Source: Bacteroidota bacterium (GTDB taxonomy: Bacteria; Bacteroidota; Ignavibacteria; Kapaibacteriales; UBA2268). Taken from it: DNA of 14,138 nucleotides. Location of the stretch: NCBI GenBank assembly GCA_022708005.1, contig JAKIZN010000010.1:1-14138 (forward strand), read 5' to 3'. This document shows positions 4,885 to 12,296 of the stretch, piece after piece (position 1 is the stretch's first letter; each line of letters starts with the position of its first letter). A model generated the notes under the pieces. That model had not been told where the DNA came from and searched no databases. It worked only from the letters and a program-made list of their open reading frames with translations. Position numbers and translations under genes: made by a program.

Positions 4885-6924
4885 ATGAAAAGTGTATATG
4901 TGCTTTTGTTAGCGTTACTTGTTTCGCTGCCGCTGCAGGCTCAAGAAGAAGAAGAGGTTTATGATTATGAAGCGGCGCTAAAGCAAATGGAAAATGAGCC
5001 CCGCTATGGGCTGTTTGGTAATTTTAATTTAAATTTACACAGCACAGACTTCCGCAGCCTTCCGAATGTGCCAAGCTGCTGTCCAAGATTTACCTCTGGT
5101 TCTGGCACGGGGCTGGCGTTTGGGGCGCTTTACGAGCATCCTATTAATAAAGATTTCTTTATCGGCTCGCGGCTCGGCTACCATAAATTTTCTGCTGATT
5201 TATCTGAATTAGAACCAGAATTTTTTATAATCGATGGAAAATCTTACGAAGGGAAAATCGAACACCTTGTGCAAACGGACTTTAGCCGAATGTTCCTTGG
5301 AGCATACCTTGCATATAGACCCATAGATTTTCTATTTTTAAATCTTGGATTTGATATTGGAATGATGCTAAACGCTGACTATCAGCAAATTGAGAAAATC
5401 AAAGACCCAGCCGATAGGGTTACTTTTAGCACAGGGCTTAGGTATAGAAATAAAAATGAAGGCGAAATACAAGAAGTTAATAAGGTCAATTACGGCATAA
5501 AATTAGGCGCGGGCTATGAGCTAATCATAGCAAAAAATAAATCTTTGCGGCTAACTCCAGAAATTTCATATAGCTATTGGCTGTTGCCGATTGTCAAAGA
5601 AAAAACTTGGAGCGTTCATAATGTAGATATAGGCTTTTCGTTGAAATACATTCAGCCGCCACCGCCGCCACCACCGCCATTGCCGCCGCAAGCTCCGCCA
5701 ATGCCAGAAATCGAGCTTCCGGGCGAACCGCCTGCGATAGTTGCTTCGGTGCGTGCAGTGGAAATCGATGACCGAAATAGAGAGTTGCAGAATTTCAGCT
5801 TGAAGCTCGAAGATTTTACTACGCTCAACCTTAGACCGCTATTGAATTATATATTTTTCGATTATAATTCATCAACTTTGCCAGAAAGATATATTAAATT
5901 GACAAGCAGCGAAGCCGAAAAATTTACTATGAAGTCGCTCACAAGTCCTGATGCCTTAGAGACTTATTATAATGTCTTGAATATTATGGGGCTTAGATTG
6001 AAAGAAAATCCAGAAGTTTCTATTACATTGATTGGAAATAACGCAAATAAAGAAGAAGAAAAGAATAATAGAGAGCTATCTATGGCTCGAGCAAATACCG
6101 TCAAAGACTATTTCACTACAGTTTGGGGAATAGACCCAAGGCGAATTACAGTCTCCGCAAGGAATTTGCCCAAAGAAGCTACTGACTCCGACGAGCCGGG
6201 TGCTGACGACGAAAACAGAAGAGTAGAGATAATCAGCAATTCATCTATAATATCAGAGCCAGTCATTACAGGCGATACTTTAAGAGTGCTATCCGATACA
6301 AAAATCAGGTTTTACACTGAAAGTAACGCAGAAGTTGGCATAAAAAAATGGAAACTATCCATTAAGCAAAATAATAATATAATCAAGGAATTTGAAGGTG
6401 CAGAGAAATTGCCAGACTATACAGATTGGACTGTGTCCAACGACGATAATTCGTCGCCCAAGAAAGCGGGGAATTTATCATATCATTTAAGCGTAACCGA
6501 TAGCTTAAATCAATCGATAGATACCAAGCTGCAGCAAATACCAGTAGAGCAATTAACTGTGGATAGGAAACGATTGGAACGCAAAGAAGATAAAGAGTTT
6601 GAGTATTATAGATTGATTTTATTTGGCTATGCTTCGTCGAATTTAAAAAGCGAACACAGAGACGTAATTGATTATATCAAGGGCAGAATTAAGCCACAAT
6701 CCAACGTTGAAATTAAAGGATATACCGATAGAATAGGCAAAGAAGATGTTAATTTAAGAATATCTACGCAAAGAGCTAATGCTGTGGCTCGCAGGCTGTC
6801 CATACGCTCGGCAACGGTTAAAGGCGTGGGAGAAAGCGAATTAATTTATAATAATGACTTGCCCGAAGCCCGCTTCTATTGCAGAACGGTAACTATTAAC
6901 ATTGAAACGCCTATAACGGAATAG
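4885..6924 (+). CDS. Outer-membrane beta-barrel protein with two OmpA-like domains
   Basis: A 679-residue envelope protein. Residues 1-19 form a signal peptide, with cleavage likely near LQA/QEEE. Residues 40-256 are an aromatic-rich region of alternating strands ending in FSLKY, a probable outer-membrane barrel. A proline linker at 258-283 includes a run of eight Pro. OmpA-like domain 1 (about 320-450) begins with YIFFDYNSSTL and ends with ENRRVEI. A beta-rich spacer follows (about 458-555). OmpA-like domain 2 (about 575-675) contains GYTDRIG and STQRA. OmpA domains bind peptidoglycan, so the protein should tie the outer membrane to the wall. Domain 2 keeps the meso-diaminopimelate ligands Asp615 and Arg630; domain 1 has Arg402 but Ala387 at the Asp position. 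It probably forms a pair with the RNase R gene, six bases on. The architecture, including the SCCPRF stretch at 64-69, recalls proteins of the Chlorobiota/Kapaibacteriota group. Confidence 0.85.
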   Translation: MKSVYVLLLALLVSLPLQAQEEEEVYDYEAALKQMENEPRYGLFGNFNLNLHSTDFRSLPNVPSCCPRFTSGSGTGLAFGALYEHPINKDFFIGSRLGYHKFSADLSELEPEFFIIDGKSYEGKIEHLVQTDFSRMFLGAYLAYRPIDFLFLNLGFDIGMMLNADYQQIEKIKDPADRVTFSTGLRYRNKNEGEIQEVNKVNYGIKLGAGYELIIAKNKSLRLTPEISYSYWLLPIVKEKTWSVHNVDIGFSLKYIQPPPPPPPPLPPQAPPMPEIELPGEPPAIVASVRAVEIDDRNRELQNFSLKLEDFTTLNLRPLLNYIFFDYNSSTLPERYIKLTSSEAEKFTMKSLTSPDALETYYNVLNIMGLRLKENPEVSITLIGNNANKEEEKNNRELSMARANTVKDYFTTVWGIDPRRITVSARNLPKEATDSDEPGADDENRRVEIISNSSIISEPVITGDTLRVLSDTKIRFYTESNAEVGIKKWKLSIKQNNNIIKEFEGAEKLPDYTDWTVSNDDNSSPKKAGNLSYHLSVTDSLNQSIDTKLQQIPVEQLTVDRKRLERKEDKEFEYYRLILFGYASSNLKSEHRDVIDYIKGRIKPQSNVEIKGYTDRIGKEDVNLRISTQRANAVARRLSIRSATVKGVGESELIYNNDLPEARFYCRTVTINIETPITE

Positions 6925-6930
6925 CCGAAT

Positions 6931-9057
6931 ATGACTAAAGAAGATATATCGCAAAAGCTAATAGAGCTATTTAGCGGGACAGATAGAGCATTCAAATTAG
7001 TAGAAATTGCTAAAATTTTAGGTTTTCGCAGCGATTCCGACGATTACTTTCTTATGAAAGAAGTGCTCGAAATGCTTTGCGAACAGGAAATAGTAGAAAA
7101 AGCTAAGCGGCGAACCTATAAATTAGCCACCGATAATTTTTCTGGAATTATTGGAAAAATCGAAATATACGATGGGCAAGGCACAGTTGCAAGCGATAAT
7201 CCGCAGATGCCGTCAGTTGTGGTAAAGCGAGATGCGCTGCATACGGCGCTTAATGGCGATATCGTCGAAGTAAGATTGCTTGCAAGCGTCAAGAAAAAGA
7301 AGCCTAGAGCGGAAGTAGTGCGAATAGTGGAGCGGAGTGATGCACCGATTGTTGGCAAAATCGACTATGACGGATATTTTTATTTCCTTGTACCGAGCGA
7401 TAAAAATCATCATATAGATTTCTTAATTCCACAAAAAAAGCTCAATGGAGCACGGCATGGCGATAAAGTTTCTGCAGTATTCACTGTTTGGGAAGACCCA
7501 TCGAAAAGCCCTAAAGCTGAAGTTACTAAGATATTAGGCACAGCAGACGACCCAAGAGTAGAATATGATTCTATTCTTGATGAATTCCAATTGCCCACAA
7601 AGTTCTCCAAGGAAGTGCTGCGCGAAGCGAGCCAATTCAAGCCCCCAACAAACCGTAAGCCAGCGGGCAGGCTTGATATGCGGAAGGAAACTGTTATCAC
7701 AATAGATCCAGAAGATGCAAAAGATTTTGACGATGCTTTGTCGCTAAAAATTCTAGATAATGGCAACTATATGCTGGGAGTGCATATAGCCGACGTAAGC
7801 CACTATGTCAAAGAAAATTCTGCAATCGATATCGAAGCAAGAACAAGGGCGACAAGCATTTACTTGGTCGATAGAGTTATTCCTATGCTCCCCGAAGAGC
7901 TTTCTAATAATATTTGTTCGCTCAATCCTGATTTGCCACGACTTACTTTTTCGGTCTTCGCCGAACTTACTTCGGAATGCGAAGTGGTGAATTATACAAT
8001 CGAAGAGACGATCATCAAGAACAGCCGACGCTTCAACTATGACGAAATTCAAGATATAATCGATACTGGGAAAGGGGATTTATCGGACTTAATTTTAAGT
8101 TTGCACAATTTGACGCATGCTATGCGGGCAAAGCGATTCAGAGAAGGCGGCATACAGTTCGACACTGTCGAATATAAATTCAAACTTGATGAGAATTACT
8201 TCCCTACCGAAGTGAAAATCAAAAAGACTACCGAAGCCACTGCATTAGTTGAAGAGTGCATGCTTTTAGCAAATCAAATTGTGGCAGGGCATGTGTCGAA
8301 AATCCAAAAAAGCTTTAAGCTTAGAAAGGAATTGCCGTATTTATATAGGATACATGAAGAGCCAGACCAAAAATTACTAAAAACAGCACTGAAATTTGTC
8401 AGCACTTTTGGACCGAAAATAAGCAAAAAGACGGTAACATCTAAAGATTTAAATGAGTTACTTTTGCAAGCAGAAGATATGCCCGAGAAAAATATTATAC
8501 ATCAGGTAATAATACGCTCAATGCCAAAGGCAATATATTCCGATAGAAACTTCGGGCATTACGGATTAGGATTTGCCGAATACAGCCATTTCACTTCTCC
8601 CATTCGCCGATACCCAGATTTATATATACATCGCTTATTGAAAGAGTATTTAAAAGGCAAGCCCGATAGCAAACGCTTGGATTTCCTTGCTAAACTATCC
8701 AAAGACGTTGCTAATCAGTCTTCTGGCAGAGAGCGGTTAGCGCTTGACGCAGAGCGGGCATCGAACAAAGTGGCTCTATCTATTATCGCAGACCATCACC
8801 TTGGCGAAGAGTTTACTGGCTTAATAGTAGGCGTAACTTCGTTTGGGTTATTTGTGCAGCTTGATGAAATTTATGTCGAAGGCTTGCTGCATATCAAGGA
8901 TATGCAAGATGATTACTACGTTTTTGACGAGACAAATTATAGAATTATAGGAAAGCGTCGTCATAAAATATATAAGCTCGGCGGCAGCGTAAGGGTGCGG
9001 ATAGCAAAAGTCAACATTGCAAGGCGCCAAGTAGATCTTGCTTATGTATCTGATTAA
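6931..9057 (+). CDS. rnr: Ribonuclease R (RNB-family 3'-5' exoribonuclease)
   Basis: Processive 3'-5' exoribonuclease that degrades structured RNA and takes part in mRNA and rRNA quality control. Domains in order: winged-helix N-terminus (about 1-68), two cold-shock/OB domains (about 70-205), catalytic RNB domain (about 245-572) and a C-terminal S1 domain (about 625-705). The metal-binding aspartates are Asp259, Asp265, Asp267 and Asp268 in IDPEDAKDFDDAL, with the same spacing as RNase II Asp201/207/209/210. The signature HFTSPIRRYPDLYIHR (553-568) is intact. At 708 residues it lacks the basic lysine-rich tail of the 813-residue E. coli enzyme. Helicase-like winged-helix and S1 elements favour RNase R over RNase II. 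It starts six bases after the OmpA-family stop codon; a family 2 repeat element begins five bases after its own. Confidence 0.93.
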   Translation: MTKEDISQKLIELFSGTDRAFKLVEIAKILGFRSDSDDYFLMKEVLEMLCEQEIVEKAKRRTYKLATDNFSGIIGKIEIYDGQGTVASDNPQMPSVVVKRDALHTALNGDIVEVRLLASVKKKKPRAEVVRIVERSDAPIVGKIDYDGYFYFLVPSDKNHHIDFLIPQKKLNGARHGDKVSAVFTVWEDPSKSPKAEVTKILGTADDPRVEYDSILDEFQLPTKFSKEVLREASQFKPPTNRKPAGRLDMRKETVITIDPEDAKDFDDALSLKILDNGNYMLGVHIADVSHYVKENSAIDIEARTRATSIYLVDRVIPMLPEELSNNICSLNPDLPRLTFSVFAELTSECEVVNYTIEETIIKNSRRFNYDEIQDIIDTGKGDLSDLILSLHNLTHAMRAKRFREGGIQFDTVEYKFKLDENYFPTEVKIKKTTEATALVEECMLLANQIVAGHVSKIQKSFKLRKELPYLYRIHEEPDQKLLKTALKFVSTFGPKISKKTVTSKDLNELLLQAEDMPEKNIIHQVIIRSMPKAIYSDRNFGHYGLGFAEYSHFTSPIRRYPDLYIHRLLKEYLKGKPDSKRLDFLAKLSKDVANQSSGRERLALDAERASNKVALSIIADHHLGEEFTGLIVGVTSFGLFVQLDEIYVEGLLHIKDMQDDYYVFDETNYRIIGKRRHKIYKLGGSVRVRIAKVNIARRQVDLAYVSD

Positions 9058-9061
9058 ACTT

Positions 9062-9230
9062 AAATAATTAATTAGAAAGTCTAACTGACTGCATATCCAT
9101 AAGAAAAGGTTTGGCTTTAAGAAGTTCTACACATAGAAAGTGTAGGACATCTGGAAAACAGCGTATATACAAGGGAGCATGCTCCCTTGTATAAAGACAT
9201 AGTCAGTCAAAATTCCTATTGCATTATCTG
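9062..9230 (+). repeat. MITE-like repeat, family 2, copy 2
   Basis: About 169 bases with imperfect terminal inverted repeats. The left end AAATAATTAATTAGAA and the complement of ATTCCTATTGCATTAT (9212-9227) belong to the same arm family as copy 1; over about 27 bases the two ends agree at about 20. The left half (9062-9165) aligns with copy 1. It includes GGCTTTAAGA, a nine-base-pair hairpin GTTCTACAC/GTGTAGGAC (9124-9132 with 9140-9148, one G-T pair) and CTGGAAAACAGCG. The hairpin loop differs from copy 1 while the stem is kept. Copy 2 carries an extra perfect palindrome at 9166-9193. The element lies directly behind RNase R, before trpS. Confidence 0.75.
9166..9193. repeat. Perfect 28-base palindrome
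   Basis: The half-site TATACAAGGGAGCA is followed immediately by its exact reverse complement, with no spacer. As RNA it would form a long hairpin; as DNA it could be a dyad binding site or cruciform. It lies inside family 2 copy 2 and has no counterpart in copy 1. There is no T-run after it, so it is not a standard terminator. Confidence 0.85.
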
Positions 9231-9329
9231 GATTCAGCTTATCCTCCAAAATTCAATGTAATAAATTTTGCTATATATTTCTTAAATTGCGTTTATAAAG
9301 ATGCGGATTTTTAGTAAAATAGGGAAACA

Positions 9330-10334
9330 ATGGATATAGTATCAAAACCTACGATATTAAGCGGTATCACTCCGTCGGGCATATTGACTATTGGTCATCT
9401 GACAGGCGCTATGCTCAATTGGGTGCGTATGCAAGATGAATACAACTGTTATTATATGATTGCCGATATGCACGCAATCACCGCAAGGCAAAACCCTGCA
9501 GAGTTGCGGCAACGAACATTGGACACTGCCGCGATGTTCCTTGCGGCTGGTATTTCACCCGAAAAAAGCACTTTGTTTATTCAATCGCATGTGCCCGCCC
9601 ATAGCGAGCTAACTTGGGTGCTCAGCACATTTACTGGTATGGGCGAATGCTCTAAAATGACTCAATTCAAAGATAAATCGCAAAAGCATTCCGAAAACGT
9701 CAATGTCGGGCTATTTACTTATCCGATTTTGATGGCATCTGATATTTTACTATATCAAGCCGACCTTGTGCCAGTTGGCGAAGACCAAAAGCAGCATTTG
9801 GAGCTAACTCGAAATTTAGCTCAGCGGTTTAATCATCATTATTCCGATACTTTCAAAATGCCAGAGCCATATATATCTAAAGTGGGTGCAAGGGTAATGA
9901 GTTTGCAAGACCCCACTAGCAAAATGTCGAAATCAGATGAAAATCAAAATGCTACGATATTTTTGAATGATAAGCCCGAAGTAGTTAAAAATAAAATAAA
10001 AAGAGCGGTAACAGATTCTGACGCAACTGTCAAGTTCGATGTGGAAAATAAGCCCGGTGTCTCCAACTTAATGCAGCTTTATAGCATTGCCACTGGAATG
10101 AGCTTCCCAGATATTGAAAAAATGTTTGATGGCAAGGGCTATGGTGATTTCAAGGCTGAAGTAGCCGAAAAAGTTGCAGAATTTATTAGACCTATTAGCG
10201 AAAAATTTGCTGAGATTTCTTCTGATAAAAATAAGTTGAAAGAAATCTTATCGGTTGGCGCCGAAAAAGCCTCTTATGTAGCGAATAAAACGCTGAGAAA
10301 GGTATATAAAAAAGTTGGATTTGTTAATTTTTAA
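9330..10334 (+). CDS. trpS: Tryptophan--tRNA ligase
   Basis: Class Ic aminoacyl-tRNA synthetase that charges tRNA(Trp) with tryptophan in the cytoplasm; 334 residues is the usual bacterial length. The N-terminal SGITPSGILTIGHLTG (11-26) holds the HIGH-type signature as IGHL. KMSKSD (198-203) is the KMSKS loop, and GEDQKQHLELTR (150-161) is the conserved tryptophan/adenylate-site region. AGGG at 9321-9324, five bases before the ATG, supports the start. The gene has its own 272-base upstream region, of which the first two thirds is a repeat element. It ends against a bidirectional terminator shared with the converging lyase gene. No T-box or tryptophan leader peptide was seen upstream. Confidence 0.96.
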   Translation: MDIVSKPTILSGITPSGILTIGHLTGAMLNWVRMQDEYNCYYMIADMHAITARQNPAELRQRTLDTAAMFLAAGISPEKSTLFIQSHVPAHSELTWVLSTFTGMGECSKMTQFKDKSQKHSENVNVGLFTYPILMASDILLYQADLVPVGEDQKQHLELTRNLAQRFNHHYSDTFKMPEPYISKVGARVMSLQDPTSKMSKSDENQNATIFLNDKPEVVKNKIKRAVTDSDATVKFDVENKPGVSNLMQLYSIATGMSFPDIEKMFDGKGYGDFKAEVAEKVAEFIRPISEKFAEISSDKNKLKEILSVGAEKASYVANKTLRKVYKKVGFVNF

Positions 10335-10349
10335 ATTTTACTCTCTACG

Positions 10350-10389
10350 AAAATAGGCAAGTGAGATATGCCCCCGCTTGCCTATTTTT
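10350..10389. terminator. Bidirectional intrinsic terminator between trpS and the lyase gene
   Basis: AAAATAGGCAAGTG (10350-10363) pairs with CGCTTGCCTATTTT (10375-10388), giving 14 base pairs with one G-T pair and an 11-base loop. The stem ends in A-T pairs, so both strands show a T-run after the GC part. It lies 16 bases past the trpS stop and about 20 bases past the lyase stop on the other strand, so it can end both transcripts. Confidence 0.9.
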
Positions 10390-10408
10390 AGATTGCTATG
10401 TATTACGA

Positions 10409-11932
10409 TTATTCCAAAGAGCCAATTTCTGCTTCTACTGCATCGAGTATTTCGCCAGATTTCACTAGTGCTTTCATTGTGTTGTGGTCTGCATAAAGCG
10501 GTCGGTCTATATCCAAGAACTCAACATACTTGCGGATAACCTTTTTAGCCGCTTCCACTCCACGACCATTTGCGAATCCGCGGAAATCAAGCGCTTGAGC
10601 CGCAGCCATAAATTCAATACCCAATATGCCGTAAGCATTGTCCAAAATTTGAGCATTTTTAAGTGCTGTGTTCATACCCATAGATACAAAATCTTCTTGG
10701 TCGGCAGCAGCTGGAATAGATTGAATTGAAGCTGGATTTGATAATATCCTTTGCTCGACTATCAGCATATCGGCTGTGTATTGGCTTAGCATCATGCCCG
10801 AGAACATTCCCGCACCTTTAGTCAAGAACGCAGGCAACCCTTGGCTTAGCGCTGGGTTGAGCATTCTATTTAATCTTCTTTCGGAAAGAACGCATGTCAT
10901 TGTTATCGACGAGCCTGCAAAGTCCATTGGTAATGATACTGGAGTGCCTTGGAAGTTAGCGCCAGTCAGAGTAAGGTCGTCTTCTGGTATAAATATTGGG
11001 TTGTCGCCAACTCCATTAAGCTCTATTTCTACTTGCTTGCGGGCGTAAGCGACTGCGTCGTGAGCAGCTCCGATAACTTGCGGAGTTGAGCGCATCGAAT
11101 AAGCATCTTGAACTTTCGTTTTAATTTTTCCAGTAACAAGGTCGCTACCTTCAATCAGTTTTTTAATTGATTTAGCGCTACGAACAGCACCAGAAAATCC
11201 GCGCAATTGATGCAGACGCTGGTCGTAAGGCTTCATATTGGCAAGCAATGCTTCAAGCGACATAGCAGCAGCGATTTCCGCCATTTTTAATATGCGGTTA
11301 TATTCCCAAAGATGAATAGCGCTCATAGCGGTCAGCAAATTAGAGCCGTTGATTGTTGCAAGTCCGTCTCTTGCTTTGAGTCCGGGCACTTCAATGCCAG
11401 CTTTTTCTAACGCTACTTTGCCCGGCAGCCTTTCGCCTTGGTAGAACGCTTCGCCTTCGCCCATCATCAAAAGCGCTATTTGCGACATTGGAGATAGGTC
11501 GCCGCAAGCGCCAACTGAGCCTTTTTGGCATACTACTGGAGTAACGCCTTTATTGAGCATTTGCACAAGCGTATTGGTTATTTCTGGGCGGCAGCCCGAA
11601 TTGCCGTGAGCATGGACGTTTATTCTGCCAAGCATTGCGCCGCGGACATATTCTTCGGGAGCTGGGTCGCCGATACCAGCGGAGTGATTATAAATTAAAA
11701 ACTTTTGAAATTCTTTGATTTGCTCATCGGTTAATACTATCTCGGAAAACTCGCCGATACCAGTGTTTACGCCATACATTATCTCGCCTTTTTCTACTTT
11801 CTTTTCGAGCATTCCCCTGCATATTTTTATGCGGTCTAATGCGGCGCTGTCGAGTTCTACGTCAGCTCTATTGCGTGCAACTTCGACGACTTTCTCGATT
11901 GTCAAACTTGAACCATCAATTTTAATTGCCAT
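10409..11932 (-). CDS. hutH: Histidine ammonia-lyase-type MIO enzyme with Cys in place of the MIO serine
   Basis: Aromatic amino acid lyase family, 507 residues, probably removing ammonia from L-histidine to give trans-urocanate. Numbering runs close to Pseudomonas putida histidase: Tyr53, His83, Asn195, Tyr278, Arg281 and Glu413 fall at or near its active-site Tyr53, His83, Asn195, Tyr280, Arg283 and Glu414. Glu413 in DQEDFVSMG and the Asn-His pair at 82-83 favour histidine over phenylalanine or tyrosine, though the usual QEDH is QEDF. The MIO motif reads GSVGACGDLSP: residues 142-144 are Ala-Cys-Gly, not Ala-Ser-Gly (Cys codon at 11504-11506). The start at 11932 is chosen because GAGG lies five bases upstream; an upstream in-frame ATG would add 15 residues with no homology. 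It is monocistronic, with its own promoter and no hutU, hutI or hutG nearby. Confidence 0.88.
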   Translation of the reverse strand: MAIKIDGSSLTIEKVVEVARNRADVELDSAALDRIKICRGMLEKKVEKGEIMYGVNTGIGEFSEIVLTDEQIKEFQKFLIYNHSAGIGDPAPEEYVRGAMLGRINVHAHGNSGCRPEITNTLVQMLNKGVTPVVCQKGSVGACGDLSPMSQIALLMMGEGEAFYQGERLPGKVALEKAGIEVPGLKARDGLATINGSNLLTAMSAIHLWEYNRILKMAEIAAAMSLEALLANMKPYDQRLHQLRGFSGAVRSAKSIKKLIEGSDLVTGKIKTKVQDAYSMRSTPQVIGAAHDAVAYARKQVEIELNGVGDNPIFIPEDDLTLTGANFQGTPVSLPMDFAGSSITMTCVLSERRLNRMLNPALSQGLPAFLTKGAGMFSGMMLSQYTADMLIVEQRILSNPASIQSIPAAADQEDFVSMGMNTALKNAQILDNAYGILGIEFMAAAQALDFRGFANGRGVEAAKKVIRKYVEFLDIDRPLYADHNTMKALVKSGEILDAVEAEIGSLE

Positions 11933-11937
11933 TTTAG

Positions 11938-11941
11938 CCTC
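11938..11941 (-). promoter_or_regulatory. Shine-Dalgarno site of the lyase gene
   Basis: GAGG on the minus strand, five bases before the ATG at 11932. It decides the start against the in-frame ATG at 11977. Confidence 0.6.
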
Positions 11942-11981
11942 AATTTTTTCTAAAAAGTAAAGAACATTATTTTGCAAACAG

Positions 11982-12012
11982 CAAAATTAGCATAAATTTA
12001 CAAGAAAAACAA
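11982..12012 (-). promoter_or_regulatory. Bacteroidota-type promoter of the lyase gene
   Basis: On the minus strand TTG (12012-12010) is followed after 20 bases by TAATTTTG (11989-11982), an exact TAnnTTTG -7 element at normal spacing. Transcription would start near 11975, about 43 bases before the ATG at 11932. The upstream ATG at 11977 would fall at or before this start, a second reason to reject it. Confidence 0.6.
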
Positions 12013-12062
12013 TATTTAAGATATTAGAAAATTGATAGAAAAGCTGGGCGGGGGATTTGGGG

Positions 12063-12187
12063 TTATTTTAATCCCGAAAGGATTTGATGTGTATAGAAAA
12101 TAAGATTGCATAACACAATGCGACCCCGTCGGGGTCGTATAAATCACCGTTTCTTCATTACTACAAACATTTGAACCCTTCGGGTTC
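12063..12187 (+). repeat. Structured dispersed repeat, family 1, copy 2
   Basis: The 125-base partner of 1402-1526, of identical length. The three local hairpins are kept: AATCC/GGATT (12070-12074 with 12080-12084), CGACCCC/GGGGTCG (12121-12127 with 12131-12137) and GAACCC/GGGTTC (12173-12178 with 12182-12187). In the middle stem the T-A pair of copy 1 (1464 with 1472) is C-G here (12125 with 12133), a compensatory change. The long-range ten-base pairing of copy 1 is weakened by two mismatches. It lies between the lyase promoter and the STAS terminator, in a 364-base gap with no reading frame. The rest of that gap holds only the two flanking regulatory sites and AT-rich filler. Confidence 0.85.
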
Positions 12188-12243
12188 GTTACTAGTTGAC
12201 TTTAAGATATGGATAAAATTTTGGAGAAGTAGAGGCACAACCG

Positions 12244-12269
12244 AAAAAAAGCAGCTCTATAAGAACTGC
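12244..12269 (-). terminator. Intrinsic terminator of the STAS gene
   Basis: On the minus strand GCAGTTC, the loop TTATA and GAGCTGC form a seven-base-pair stem with one G-T pair, followed at once by seven T (bases 12250-12244). It begins 28 bases after the STAS stop codon and separates that transcript from the repeat beyond. Confidence 0.85.
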
Positions 12270-12296
12270 CCCAAAACTCAACTAACTTGCAAAAAA

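Noticed and set aside
5656..5700. CCG/CCA-rich tract in the OmpA-family gene as a phase-variation switch
   Set aside because: It is a trinucleotide pattern encoding the proline linker; slippage by whole codons would change linker length but not the frame.
7116..8052. Minus-strand frames of 66-118 codons inside the RNase R gene
   Set aside because: Antisense shadows of a fully intact, conserved coding sequence.
9124..9148. Hairpin after RNase R as an intrinsic terminator
   Set aside because: Good stem, but followed by ACATCTGG with no T-run; better explained as the conserved hairpin of the family 2 element.
11933..11977. Upstream ATG giving the lyase 15 more residues
   Set aside because: It lies at or before the expected transcription start, has no ribosome site and no family similarity; the ATG at 11932 has GAGG upstream and gives histidase-like numbering.
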